In this document: positions 38,033 through 50,714 of the stretch, piece by piece | Layout: each line of letters begins with the position of its first letter | How positions within the stretch are numbered: the first letter of the stretch is position 1 | From: Punica granatum | Taxonomy: Eukaryota; Streptophyta; Magnoliopsida; Myrtales; Lythraceae | Direction: 5' to 3' | DNA length: 64,000 nucleotides | NCBI RefSeq assembly: GCF_007655135.1 | Contig: NC_045130.1 | Span: 17,303,363 to 17,367,362 of the forward strand | Notes under the pieces: model-generated | What the model saw: only the letters and a program-made list of their open reading frames with translations | What the model was told of the DNA's origin: nothing | Databases searched by the model: none | Position numbers and translations under genes: made by a program

Positions 38033-39022
38033 TCACCCGCGTGATAGAGACCCCAAGCCACGGCCGAGATCATGGCCCCCTGTCGGGTTTGGATTGAAGC
38101 CCAAGCAACCCCCGAGCAGGCCCTGCTTGTACGGTAAGGCAGTCCGCCGCTTCATCTCCTCCGCCACCGCCTTGTTGGCCGAGTAATACACCTCGTGGGG
38201 CCCTCTGCTCCTCTGCTTCCTCCCCGAGCTCTCGTCCCCAACAACTGTGGTAGCCTTGAAACTCGACCCCCTCATCGATTCTCCAAAGCTGTCTGATCTC
38301 CCGATCTTCCCTCCGAGAGTTGGAAACTTCCTCAGGGGATCTTTGCTCGTTCCCCTGCCTTCTGATGCGCTCCGGAACAGCAGGAAGTCCCTGAAGCTCC
38401 ATTTCCGGTACCCCTTGGGGTTCGCAATCGATGAGAGGAAGGTCGAGAACGCTCTAGAACTCGACGATGGGGCTGATGCCGCGCTCGCTAGTGGAGCATT
38501 CTCACGTTCATCCTCCTCCGCTTCATCCTCTTCGGTTAAAATGTCCCAGACTCTCTTAGTGGTAGCGGTAGTCGTAGTAGTACTTGAAATCGAAGGCTCT
38601 GTTTTGCTGCTCTGTTCTTGCGGAGGTGTCATCATCGTCAGGGGCTTGATTCTGCCTCGGTCGAAGAGCTCGTCGGCTGGAGCGGGAGAGGATTCAAACC
38701 TGTCGGACTTTGACCCGTTGAACTCAAACTCGAAATCATCAAAATCGATGAAACCGGACGAGCTGTTGGGACTGTTGCTGGGGAGTCCCGGGTTCTCTTC
38801 TTCCCAGAGAGCGGGGTTTATTGAGAATGAAGTGCGGGAGAGGTCAACGGCGTTGGCGGTGGTGGTGGGAGAGGAGTAGAAGGGGCTGGAGAAGACAGCG
38901 GCGGCACCGAATCGCTGGGGGCTGGAAGGGGCGGTGATGTAAGGGGTGGAGGTGGAGCTGTCGAAGGAGAATTCCGGCGAGGAGGGCGGTAAGGGGACAG
39001 GGAGAGCTACCTCGATCTCCAT
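38033..39022 (-). CDS. DUF1645 family protein
   Basis: Single-exon gene, 329 aa, of the plant DUF1645 family. Some members have been linked to stress tolerance and organ size, but no biochemical activity is established. The start is the ATG at 39022-39020; two codons further upstream are open but lack ATG. The N-terminal half is Ser/Pro/Thr-rich and probably disordered, with an acidic patch (FIDFDDFEFEF, about 91-101; TEEDEAEEDERE, 163-174). The family signatures are RKWSFRDFLLFRSASEGRG at about 206-224 and YYSANKAVAEEMKRRTALPY at 279-298, followed by KQGLLGGCLGF. Basic stretches in the C-terminal half could support nuclear location. The promoter side carries GAT and GA microsatellites. A 210-codon open frame on the opposite strand is a shadow. 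Confidence 0.9.
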   Translation of the reverse strand: MEIEVALPVPLPPSSPEFSFDSSTSTPYITAPSSPQRFGAAAVFSSPFYSSPTTTANAVDLSRTSFSINPALWEEENPGLPSNSPNSSSGFIDFDDFEFEFNGSKSDRFESSPAPADELFDRGRIKPLTMMTPPQEQSSKTEPSISSTTTTTATTKRVWDILTEEDEAEEDERENAPLASAASAPSSSSRAFSTFLSSIANPKGYRKWSFRDFLLFRSASEGRGTSKDPLRKFPTLGGKIGRSDSFGESMRGSSFKATTVVGDESSGRKQRSRGPHEVYYSANKAVAEEMKRRTALPYKQGLLGGCLGFNPNPTGGHDLGRGLGSLSRG

Positions 39023-39038
39023 TGGCGGCAATCAGAAG

Positions 39039-39116
39039 AAGAAGAAGATGATGATGATGATGATGATGGTGAGGTGAACAATTCAGAGAGAGGAGGAGAG
39101 AGAGAGAGAGAGAGAG
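39039..39116. repeat. Microsatellites upstream of DUF1645 gene
   Basis: GAA and GAT trinucleotide runs followed by a (GA)n run. On the gene's strand this is a CT/ATC-rich leader just before the start codon. Confidence 0.7.
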
Positions 39117-39344
39117 CAGAGGAATGATGATTGAGAAGCCTATAAATCTTCCCGCTTCAAGTGTGAACATCAGTTATTTGTTATTCTCAAAATTAAAAAT
39201 TAATAATATATAGAGTTTCTTTTAATTAAATTTGGACAGAGGCTTATAATTTTTTTCTCGACAACTAATATAGATTTATTCCACGATAAAATGCGAGTAC
39301 AAGAAATAAGATGCCTAAGAGAAAATTTACAAATCAACATGGGT

Positions 39345-39545
39345 TGACTCAAACAGTTCGACACTTGTTCTGCTTAAGCAAGGTCACCGGTTCGAGTTCT
39401 TATGAATGCAGAAAACCCACGCTGTGAGAACTTTATTTCTTAGTCGGCCTATCCATGTAAGATAAACTCGAATTCGATTGGAGTAATCCTTCCTTCGTCA
39501 TAATTCTAATTCTCGACCTCCTAAAAGAGTTCTATATGGATCTCA
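39345..39545 (+). mobile_element. tRNA-derived SINE-like element
   Basis: TCAAACAGTTCGACACTTG (degenerate A box) and CGGTTCGAGTTCT (B box) at tRNA-like spacing near 39350 and 39392, followed by a body with ACTCGAATTCGATTGGAGTA. A second tRNA-like fragment (GAGTTGGTTAAAGCAC) lies near 39853. The ends were not resolved. Confidence 0.45.
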
Positions 39546-41857
39546 TTCAAAATTGGGAAGGGGTATTTGCAATCTAGTCCATAAATTCATATCGAATTCT
39601 ACTTGTTCGTGGTAGCATCACCCAAGTAATCTTGACAAAGGATAATGATCATTTGTATAAATTTTTGGATTATAAATTTAGCGTCACCTCATTATCTATT
39701 TGAAACTTTTTGCAATTAAAACCATAATCCAGTGATTCTCGGGGTGAAACGAAGCGTGATTTCATAGGATAAGCTAATTGATTACAGCGATGAATCCAAA
39801 ACCCAAGCGGATAACAAGTTTTACTCGTAGATTATGATCAATTTACGTGGCCACGAACCCGAGTTGGTTAAAGCACAAATGATGTCTGTTCTTTAAAAAG
39901 TGAATGTTAGTAAAAGGTCTCACGGGTCCAACTGTGGTTTTCACAAGTTCACAGGTGAAGAAAGCACCATCATCATTACAACTTACGAAGATATCGTCTA
40001 GCTACCCTCATAGGTTTTTTTAACCGAGTCGGTCGACAAACCGTTCGAGTTATAAAAGTCGTAGATTCAGTTGTCAGTTCAGTAAATTTTATCAGATTCG
40101 TGAAAGTAATTTCAAAAAGTAAATTAATAAACATTGTCCTGGGAAAAATAAAAATAAAGATTGAAAGTTTAAGTTGCAAAAATAATTATTAACAGCCATT
40201 TCGATAGATTTTAAGAGGAGAAAAGGTCATTCGTCAAAAAAAAAAAAAGAGAGAGAAAAGGTCCATTACTAGTATAAAATTAGTTGGCTCACAAGTTGAA
40301 TCGGTCTCAACTTGTCTCTTCATTCGTAGAATCAATCTTTTTACGTGAAATAGTTTGTACTACGTGCTTGATCCAAAATTTCTAAATCATTATTTGTGTA
40401 TAGTAATATTATTTATTTTTCGGTCGCAGTGGAGCGCAACAACGTAACTTCAACTAATTTAATTTTTTTGAAGTGATATTAATACAGTTTTCCAATGGCA
40501 TTCCTTTGGATAGGCAATGGAGCCGAGGCTTGAAAAAAGCCTACACTTGAAAGGCTATTCGATTGTTTGTACCCTGAATCTTTGTCCCGATCGATGACTA
40601 ATTGATATTGACAAATAAGTAATATATAATTCGAAAAATAAAATTTATTTTTTATTTGGGGGTTGGAGTACAAACTACAAAAGACTAACAGGAGGTGATA
40701 ATTTTAGTATTAGTATTTCCAACTTTCAACAACGCAATTGTCCTAACACTTGAGTAGTCTTAGTTGGCTAAAGGAATGTATGCTTCTTTTCCTTTTCTTT
40801 TCCCTCCTTATATAACTATTCTCCTCTATTAATTTTTTAAATTATATACATATATATTTTTGGTTTGCTTGAAATGTTTTTGGGATTAATCTCAAGGCTA
40901 AGGCAGGTAGGTTTCAAATTTCAATATATCCAAACCTCATATTGATCGACAGTATGAGCTCATGGTGCAAAAGTATGATATCATTCTGCTATATAGGAAA
41001 TATGCAAATTCAAATTCGATCATCTTGTCAAGTCTTTTTGAGTTCCATCATTTTCATTTCAAAGAACTCGTGATCTAATGCTGCCTCAAATAAATGAAAC
41101 TTCAAAATATACACCGAAAGTTTACTCTACTCAATGAAAACCTGTGGTCCAGGTCGGTGACTGTTGCATATATTGTCCTTGAGGTCATTGAATGATGCTT
41201 CAATCACCATTTATCTTTGCATGCATGTATGTATATACGAACACCAAATATATAATATACTTTGCCGGCATTTGCCTTCCATATTAATTTGCATGTATGT
41301 GTTTTATTCTTTTTTTTTCCAATTCTTGCTTAAATTTGTGTGGTTTGATTATTATGTATAGTAGAATGCACAAAGCAAGGAAGTGAAATAAGAAGTGTGG
41401 ACAGCAGAATGGATTTATTTTGGCTTGTCAGAGTTTTATTTATTTTGAAATGGGAGCACAGGCACAGCACAGCACATCAATGGCCATATTGCTATTCAAG
41501 AAGCATCAGAGAGAAGACTTTTATGCCAACAGATCAATATCTCCCATCCTGACAAGAATTTGACAATTGTTGTCTCTTCTGGTTCTTAACTGAAGATACT
41601 TCGCACAACGGAAATCCTATGATTCCGTGGCTTCTTCTTTTTTTTTTTTTGTCTTGGTCACTTATATGAAATTGTTTGAATTAATTTTGCATTTTAGTTT
41701 AACAGTTTCTTAAAAATGTAATCATTCTTCTTATAATTAAGAAACTTTTGAACTAAAGCGTGAAATTTGCAATTCTTGTATTGAAAGAATTTATTTTGTG
41801 AGAAAGTATTGAATTAAAGTGCGAGAAATTTTTGTATTGAAGGAATTTCTCTTGGTT

Positions 41858-42238
41858 TGTTTGGGAGTTTTTTAGGTAGGGAGAGGAGAGGAGAGGAAAT
41901 GGAGGAAAATGGACTCCCTTGTTTGAGAGTAATTAGTAAAGAAAATGAGAGGAGAGAAGTGAAGAGAAGAAAAAATTATAAAAATTATAAAAAAATTATT
42001 ATAAATAAAGTTGTGTAGAGGAGGAAATAAAAAAATTACATGAATTTCTTCAAATTCCTTCAATTTAGAGAGTTAAGAGATTCTTAACAATGAGAGAAAT
42101 TGAGGGAAAGTGTTTCCCTCCAAATCCCTCATTCTCCCTTTCCTCTCCCTCAAATAAATCTCTCAAATAAGGGAAATACTTTCCCTCCAAATCATCTTCC
42201 TCCATCTCCCTTTAAATCCAACTCCCAAACACACCCTT
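41858..42238. mobile_element. TIR element nested in a diverged repeat
   Basis: The left end GTTTGTTTGGGAGTT and right end AACTCCCAAACACACCC are inverted copies, followed inward by purine-rich and pyrimidine-rich arms (GAGAGGAGAGG against CCTCCATCTCCC). Outside both ends the phrase ATTGAATTAAAGTGCGA recurs (near 41811 and 42248), so the element may have inserted into, or sit inside, another repeat. Confidence 0.6.
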
Positions 42239-43246
42239 ATACTAAACTATTGAATTAAAGTGCGAAATTGAACTAAACTACGAAAAGTTTTCACACTTTA
42301 AGTCAATAGCTTCATGCAAGAGAATATGAAAATAAAAATAAAAAATTGGCCACGAAACCGTAGAATTTTGTTTCACGGAAAATTATTTACTCTTTAGCTG
42401 CAGACGTCAAACTAATATTTTTGTCATATTACTTTCGTTACAAAAGTTGACTCAATAACTTGCGGATACAAAAAATGGTCCCTTGTAAAAACCGAATAAG
42501 CTCTCACGATTTCATTTACAACTGGCTGTCATGATTGGTGATATATTTATTTTACCGTCTTCTCCTAATAAGAACTTCAGCTACTACCTTCGCTATGATG
42601 AGAGCATGTTGGTAATAATGAAAAAGATGACTTCAAGATATCCTCACCCGTAAATCATCCTCTGATGATTGATCAAAATTGCTCACCGCGAGTATCGTTT
42701 TACTTTTTCTATTCAGATTTTTCATGGCGATTATTGTTTTAGCTTGAAATGTCCGCAATAACTTTACTTTCCTCTTGTATGTAAATATCATTTACTCATA
42801 ATTCACGCGTGAAAGGATATATCTGTATATGTGCATATTTATTTGTACTGAATTTGTGCTACATATATATGCATATGGCCAAATATTTAAACTAGGTTCA
42901 ACAATGGGCGGCCTTCGGATATTGTTTCTCTGAGTAATTTACCAAATTAATAATATATATATATACATTAAAATGCCGCCATATGAATAAGCATGTGCGT
43001 ACATATTATAAGGGTCAAATCAACTGAGCTTTCACGTCCAATTCATGATTTTTGGTTTTATTCATAAAATGTCGAGAGAAAGACGGCAGCAGCAATTTAA
43101 CAAAGTCGATCCCGAGAACTTGCCTTGCTGCATATTTAGTACGAGACAAGTAGCAACGGACTTTTATTGAACAAGTAGAAGAGACGATTGTTTTCCCGAG
43201 CATAGTACCTTGTCTAGAGTTTTCCAAAGCTTGAATACTTTGAAAC

Positions 43247-43281
<35 letters not shown>
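43247..43281. repeat. (TA)n microsatellite
   Basis: About 17 TA dinucleotides, uninterrupted. Confidence 0.85.
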
Positions 43282-43285
<4 letters not shown>

Positions 43286-45289
43286 TGACTAAAAGCTAAT
43301 AAATGGGAGTAGAATTGTAAAATAAGTAACATATTATGGCCAAATCATGAATTATTTGAAACTTATGTGTATATTTATATAATTAATTCATATAAACATA
43401 ATCACATCATTTTCAATAAGTACAACATTAATTTTAAATATGTTAATAATACATAGTAATTAAATTGTAAGGGATCCACCAATTAATTAATATAAAAATA
43501 TTTTACATTGATAATTTTCAGTATAATAAATAAACTTAATACAAATTATTCTTATCCAAATTTATATATATAGATATATATGAATATTATGAGACGTACA
43601 TTACTCTTAATTTATTTACATTGACTGCATTATATTAAAATTTTTTAGAAGTATGATATAGTTAATCTTATTAAATCTTTACTTAAGTAAATTTTCCATC
43701 AAAGTGATTGGATCATTTCATCTAAAATTATTTAAATTCATGAAATTTAATTTATGTAATGCAGAAGAATAAAAAAAAGCGAAACTAAAATTATAAAATT
43801 CTAAACATTTTATAATCATCATTCTTTCATTGAATAGAAACTAAAAATTATGAACTTTTAGGAATTAATAATTGAAATTATGTATATAAATGTATTTATT
43901 ACATAAATTATTTATTTATGAATTAAATAAAAAAGCTTTTGCATATCAATATAAATTACAAACTCATATTGTATATTATTTTCATATTTAACTTCTTACT
44001 ATAAAAAATTTTCTTCACAAAAATCGTACAACACACAGATTCAATAACGTAGTATTATTATAAGTATAATGTATTTCGTGACAAGTTTTATGATAAGGTT
44101 TGTTTTATAGTTTAAAATTTTCATTTAATTAAATGTTTTTTATTTTTCCAATTTAGCCACGTGCAAATTCAATATTATCTAGAAGGGTGAGAAAATAATC
44201 AAAATAAGGGGCGGTTGGAAGTTGGTTTTATTCCAGTTATAAAACAATTTGGATGTTTGGTAATACATTTTTGGACAAATTTAGGGGGAAAAAAACAGTC
44301 AATTAAACAAATCGGATCAAGGATAGACCGGTCTCTTTAACGATAGCTGCTACCTAATCAATTTTGAGTATAAGTTAACAGCTATATGATTATTTTTCTC
44401 GCACTAATCGACACCTTATGATGGTTATCGTGCGTTTTTTAATATTAATATCCTTGCTCTTTTAGATCGAATCATAACACGGTAAACATTGTTGTTGGTT
44501 CACCCAAAAAAAAAAAATCGTTGTTAGTTTATTTGTGTTTTAACCCTAATGTCTAACTACAAGTGGGTCTTAGTAATGCTTGTGATGAATTAATTGTGTT
44601 GTGCATAATCCGTTGACAATTATTGTAATAATTATTAACAAAGATTTTATCCTGTTTGACTTTTTGGTGAAATTTATTAACCAAGAAAAAAAATGTTAAC
44701 TTTTTTTTTGGAAAGATGAACAGTATTTTAAAAAAAAATCAAAATTCAAATCAACGATCAGACGGCTATAGTTAATTAACCCTACCATGTGGCTTTCCTT
44801 TCTGTTTAAAATTTCGGGCTAAAGAGAATTTCTTCTTATGAGTCGGCAGATTTTTCTCCATAAAAAGAGTTAAGAACATGCTGATTCTTTAACCAAAAAA
44901 AAAGAAAAAGAAAAAGAAAAAGAAAAAGAAAGAAAGCTAAAGCCTTTTTTTTGCTTGGAAAGGTAATTAAAAGATGAAGCCATTTGCTTATTGAAGTCTT
45001 ATTAATTTGTTATGCAATTTGAGTTTCCGATCTTTATGTCGTTGTCATGGTGAGCTCATAGCGATCGGTTCATTGCGTAATTCGGACCCTTGGATGATGT
45101 GAGAAAGCAAGTGATTCTTTTGAAAGTTGGGAAGAATTATCTTACAAAAAATTAGGTTGTCGTTCTCATGATTATTGATTTGATTGTGATGTTAATTAAA
45201 CAAAATTAGAAGCGTGGTTCTCGCCTTCAAACATGCCTAATTAATTGAGCAGCCCTTAAAAATATTTTTTTCTTTTCCAGTGTAAACCT

Positions 45290-45430
45290 TGGTTTCCGGA
45301 AACCCAATTGAGAGCCGACTAATCTAGTTCAAACCGAGTTGATCCACTAAAGGGTAAAGTTCTCATAGCGTAGATTTTTTCTATTCACTAGACTCGAACT
45401 TGAAAACTCGTTGAAGAGGAATAAGACCGA
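45290..45430. repeat. Dispersed repeat, copy 2 (partner at 36.3 kb)
   Basis: Shares GGAAACCCAATTGA and CCACTAAAGGGTAA with the copy at 36325-36420. On the minus strand it contains CAAGTTCGAGTCT, a B-box-like motif, which favours a SINE origin. Confidence 0.5.
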
Positions 45431-45649
45431 ATCATTTGAATCAATCCATGTTAATCGGCATTAATTATCTTTAATTACGCAAAAAAATGCAACTTCCTAG
45501 GATGGAATTTGGTGTATTACTAATTGAGATTACTGGTAATTTAGACTCCCTCTAAAATAGATTTTCACTTTTAAAATTATTGATAATTTTCATTACCATG
45601 TTTGATATGCACTAGTAATGTATAATCTTGCTGGTAATCTGGATAGACA

Positions 45650-47366
45650 CTCTTTGCTGAAAAAGTATATTACGAGAAAGTGAATTACTTTGAAATCCAT
45701 ATTACTAGTAATATGCTTAAGTCAAATATGGTAATCTAATGAGCACAAAGAATTTACCAAACGCCCTCTAAAGTATTTGTGGAAGTATTTTTGAGAACTA
45801 CATTTCCATACTTTGTCTCTAAAAATTTAAACTCGAAACAAATTTCACAATTTAGTTTCTGGTGATTTCGAAGACAAAAACTCATAATTTTCGCACCAAC
45901 AGTCGTATTCCCCAGTTAAATGACGAATCATCCCTAAAATGGACGTGTTATATCAATCGAGTCCCCTGCACGAAATTTATATCACTTGGATCCTTGGTTA
46001 CATCAAACTGGTCGTTGGTAATATTATTTTCATCATTGATTACATCAAATTGGTCATTGGTTGCATCAAATTGATCCTTGATTACATTAACTTAGTCATT
46101 GGTTACATCAAATCAGTTCCTGAGATCCCAACTCATCCTTGCCGTGATAACTCCGTCAAGGACCCAAATGTGTTAACTATTGAAAAGGTTCTTCACTCTC
46201 TTTTTTTGTTAAAATTAATTTTTTTTCATCATTTTTTTTGTTGAATTTGTTTTTTCCGTTTATTTCTTCTGTTGTTTTACATCAATATAGTCCATCTCCC
46301 CCTTCTTTTATCCGTTAGACATCCAAATACATTTTAAAATCCCTAAACCCCAAAATCACAAGTGAAACCTCCCTCTCTTCTTCTCTTCTTCCTCGCTGAC
46401 TAGTGACAAATCAGAAATAGAAGCTCACCCGCTCCCATAATCTTTCATTTCTTCCTTCCTTTTAGCTAATCTGTAAGCATGAAGATGCAACATGCTTCAG
46501 GCGATCTCACCTTGCTGAAAAAGTATGTTACGAGAAAGTGAATTACTTTGGAATCCATATTACTAGTAACATGCTTAAGCCAAATATGATAATCTAATGA
46601 GCACAGAGAATTTACCAAAAATTCCCTCTAAGGTATTTGTGGAAGTATTTTTGAGAACTGCATTTCCATACTTTGTCTCTGAAAATTTAACCTCGAAACA
46701 AATTTCACAATGTAGTTTCCGGTGATTTCAAAGACAAAAATTCATAACTTTCGCACTAGCATTCATATTCCCCAGTTAAATGATGAATCGTCCCTGAAAA
46801 GGACGTGTTACATCAATCGAGTCACTTGCACTAAATTTATATCACTCGAGTCCTCAGTTACATCCAACTAGTCCTTATAATATTAATTCCGTCCTTGGTT
46901 ACATTAAATTGGTCATTGATTGCATCAAAATGATTCTTGATTACATTAATTTGGTCATTGGTTATATCAAATCAATCCCTGAGATCCCAACTCATCTTTG
47001 CCGTGATAACTCTGTCAAGGACCCAAATGTGTTGACTATCAAAAAGGTTCTTCACTCTCTTTTTTTTTTGTTAAAATTATTTTTTTTCATCAATTTTTGT
47101 TGAATTTTTTTTTCCGTTTATTTCTTCTGTTGTTTTAGATCAATATAGTCCATCTCCCCCTTCTTTTATTCGTTGGACATTCAAATACATTTTAAAATCC
47201 CTAAACCCCTAAATCGCTAGTGAATCCTCCCTTTCTTCTTCTCTCTTCCTCACTGACCAGTGCCAAAATCAGAAATCGAAGCTCACTCGCCCCCATAATC
47301 TTTCGTTTCTTCCTTCCTTTTGGCTAGTCTGGAAGCATGAAGATGCAACATGCTTCAAGCGATCCC
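45650..47366. repeat. 858-bp tandem duplication
   Basis: Two successive copies with offset exactly 858 at both landmarks checked: GCTGAAAAAGTAT at 45656 and 46514, and AGCATGAAGATGCAACATGC at 46476 and 47334. Divergence is about 10% by eye. Each copy holds an internal minisatellite of 20-25 bases (variants of GGTTACATCAAATTGGTCAT, about five to seven times). Open frames through the minisatellite are repeat-driven and are not called as genes. Confidence 0.9.
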
Positions 47367-48620
47367 CCCAAACACACACTATCATCCACTGTAAATAATG
47401 GTGGAACGGCTCCGTTCAAGCCGTTTATTCTCTTTGCTCGGACCTTCGATCAATAAATTACATTTTTCTATGGAAAGCTAATATAGTAAACTATAATTCA
47501 TAAACAAGAGTTGAGTCAAAAGTAAAGAAACAACTTTAAAATCTTGATCCAAAGTATACTTTTTACCACGAAACTATAAACTTTCAAACGGCTATATCTT
47601 ACAAATTATTTAAGGAAATCACGAACCTTAAAATCCTATAACTTCCTCACGATGACTTTGACCATATGAAATTTTTAGAAAGAATCTAACCCCACAAGAA
47701 TCTACCATTAATGATCGTATTTGAGCTTTCTCTCTAGAGGTTGGGAAAAAATGAAAGATAAAACAAAAACCTCTCGAAAGCCTTACCAAATGAGCACGAA
47801 AATGTTCTCTGCACCCTTATTGGAGTCTTCGTTGATGATCACTCATCCTTCTTGTTGTTCAACCCGCTCTCTTCCTTTATAGCTCCTCCCTTTCTCTTTC
47901 TCTCTCTTTCGCGATTTGCACCAATTGGAGAAAACAAACCTATGCTACTTTTGAGTCAAATATTATCAGCCGGTTAAAGTCACAAATTTCCATCGAAGAT
48001 TGCGAGAGAAAGAAGTTTGGCCGTTCCTTGCATTATCGATTTCCATTGAAATTGCAAAGATTGATATCAATGAAATATTGTGAGACAATGAGAGTGAGGC
48101 ATATCAGTAGTTGTAGGTCGAGGAAGGAGACTAGGGGGTGGGTTATGTTGGCATCGGCTTTGGCATCGAACGAGTAGGCTAAAAGGAGAATAATGCCCAC
48201 TACAATGTCTTCTACGAAGGAAGAGAAAGAAATAGAGTTTAGAGAGAGAGAGAGGGGGAATGAAGGATTACCAAGAGAAAGGGACAGAAGGACCTATTGA
48301 TGATAACAACATTTGGAGGATTATTTAATATATGTTAATGGAAATGTGAAGGACTAAACTGATGTACATTTTATCGACGGACCTATTTAATGTAAACTTG
48401 ATCTATAAGAAGGATTATTTATTGTCTTTATAATAATCATAAGAAATCTTCTCTTCATTATTTATACGTAATGATAATCCATAAATATATGAATGCTTAT
48501 TAATCAAGCTTTGTTATATACTCATCACGATACGTCGCAGGATTCTTCTACAGTCTGGCTCGCGGCAGTACCTTGACCAACTCCAGGTTGCTAATCCAAC
48601 ACATCTCTTACTAATTTTTT
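47367..48620. other. Intergenic, diverged repeat with partner at 50.2 kb
   Basis: The stretch 47590-47800 (CCATTAATGATCGTATTTGAGC, then TTTCTCTCT) is a distant copy of 50190-50400 (CCATTAATGAACCTCAATCG, then AGCTTTCTCTCTC). Family unknown. No gene. Confidence 0.4.
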
Positions 48621-49559
48621 GGAAAAAGTACAAAATCTCTCATTGTGATTTGGGATCGGGACAAATTGTACTATGTGATTTTGTTAGGGACAATTAACTC
48701 TCATTGTGGTGTACTCCGTTAGCCATAGAGGGTTACAACGTTTTTTTTTTTTCATTTTTACTCCTCAATCTTTAGCCTTTTAATCATTTTGGTTCTAACT
48801 CTTTTTTTATTTTAACATTTCTATCCTCAACTTTTCATTCTTTTCATTTTAGTTGCAGAAAGAAAATCGAATGGAAAGGAGGGGTCGGGGCCGCCAATCG
48901 AGGTCGCCGGCGTCCTCCGTGGGTACCGACGACCTTGGTGGAGGGGTCAGAGTCGCTGATTGGCGACCTCAAACCTCGAATCGACTAGGGACTCCAAGTC
49001 GAAGCTCCCGATCGATTCGCGGGCTAGGGTCACCAATCGGCTACCCCGACCCTTCCATCGAGGTCATCGGCAACCTCCGTGGGTACCGGCGGCCTCTATG
49101 GAGGAACTAGGGTAGTTGATTGGCGGCCCTAGCCCACGAATCGATCGAGAGACTCAGAGCCCTCAGTTGATTCGGGGGCTGGGGCTGCCAATCGGCGACC
49201 CCAACCCCTCATCCGAGGTTGCCAGTACCTAAAAAGGACGTCAGCGACCTCGGTGGAGGGGTCGAGGTCGCCGATTGGCGGCCTCAACCTCTCTTTCCCT
49301 TTCGATTTTCTTTCTATGACTAAAATGAAAAAAAAATGGAAAGTTGAAAATAGAAATGATAAAAGAAAAAACATTTAAAACCAAAATGATTAAAAGGCTA
49401 AAGATTGATGACTAAAAATGGAAAAAAAAAAAAACTAACGTCGTAATCCCCTATAGCTAACGGAGTACACCACAGATGAAGCTAATTGTCCATAACAAAA
49501 GCATATGGTGTAATTTGTTCCGACCCCAAATCACAATTGAGAATTTTTGTACTTTTCTC
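48621..49559. mobile_element. MULE-type foldback element, 939 bp, 9-bp TSD
   Basis: TAATTTTTT flanks both sides (48612-48620 and 49560-49568). The arms are long inverted copies: GGAAAAAGTACAAAATCTCT at the left and, inverted, GAGAAAAGTACAAAAATTCT at the right. Both continue through GTGATTTGGG, GACAATTA and GTGTACTCCGTTAGC for over 200 bases. The core (about 48880-49300) is GC-rich and built of repeated phrases such as GAGGTCGCCGATTGGCGGCC and ACCTCCGTGGGTACCGGCGG. No transposase. The low-complexity TSD makes exact ends slightly uncertain. Confidence 0.85.
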
Positions 49560-50714
49560 TAATTTTTTTATTTTTATTAGGAATAAGAAGAGCGTCTTTG
49601 AATACTCAAAGTTTTAACACCTCTCATTCTTATTGCTCCTTTTTCATATTGAAGAAATTCTCTATTGACTCAAAGGCTCTACCTATGGAATAGGGATAGA
49701 GAAAGAGGAAAAAATCCCATTAAAAGCTCAGACGTCGACCGAGGAAGAGTCAATTCAGGTAGATCTTCCCTAAAAGCTCACATTGACGGGAAGGTTTGCC
49801 ACCTGGGTGTCAAATCTTTGCCGAAACGACAATTGGTATTTTTACTACATTAGCTAAAACGTACTTGTTTTTGTTCATTTCTATCACAAGAAGATAGATT
49901 TTACCCACTGAATACATTATTTAATTTTAATATGGGCGTATAGAGTCAGGCGGAAAAGGGGGGAAAGCTCTCTCTTCCTAGTTCTCCTGTAGCTCGATCT
50001 TTCGAAACCAAAAACGATCCCACAAACACAAGAATTGCACAGTGCGAAATAACACAAAAATAGACTCAGGATTACTTATTACAATACAACGGTTAACTGG
50101 GGAACCTGTATGATGTAAATAACAGAATACGACAATGGATTGAGAAGGTTACCTCACACCCGATTAAACAATCTATGGACAGTTCGTTGGGCTCATAATA
50201 ACTTTCAATCATTTAGCTTCCTCGTGATCAGAAGAGTCTAACCGTATAAGTATTTCGAGCAGAAAAGGTCTCCACAGCAAGCTGCCATTAATGAACCTCA
50301 ATCGAGCTTTCTCTCTCTAACTCAAGCCAAATAGCTATGAAGACATTGAGGAACGTGACAATGAATAGTGGTCAAAACCCTTACCTATTCACAGCAAAAG
50401 AAAATATGTAAGTGCTGCCATGCCAAGCAGGGACCCTCAAACCCATTCATGACAACTCCATTGCTCTTATGAGTTGATTCGTGAAAAAGAATAATGTCTT
50501 CTGTGCCACACATCTTAACTAAAAGGTACCAATAAATTCCTACATAATAATTCTCAAAAGAGAGTTTAAAATCAATCTATCAGGACAAAAATTCTCCACA
50601 TACATTTCCAGTTCCACCATCCAACTCCAATTATCATAAGTTCCTGGTATTTAATCCAAGAATCTCTCAAATTTGCTCGAACCAGTAGCTGTTTCACAAG
50701 TGGCGCACGGTTTG
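49560..50714. other. Intergenic and 3' flank of RNA-binding gene
   Basis: 50500-50714 probably includes the 3' UTR of the minus-strand RNA-binding gene. 50190-50400 is the partner of the diverged repeat at 47.6 kb. Nothing else is recognised. Confidence 0.5.

Larger units (their letters stand above)
39546..45649. other. Intergenic, repeat-rich, no gene recognised
   Basis: Very AT-rich, especially 43.3-44.1 kb. Besides the entries listed separately, an (AAAAAG)n hexamer run lies at about 44896-44932 and an AT run at 42950-42965. Open frames here are short and unrecognised. Confidence 0.5.

Noticed and set aside
38247..38879. 210-codon plus-strand open frame
   Set aside because: It lies exactly antisense to the DUF1645 gene, whose GC-rich Ser-coding sequence produces the shadow.
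45862..46244. Open frames with repeated IDYIKLVIG-like words
   Set aside because: They arise from the TACATCAAATTGGT minisatellite inside the tandem duplication. No start, splice or family support.
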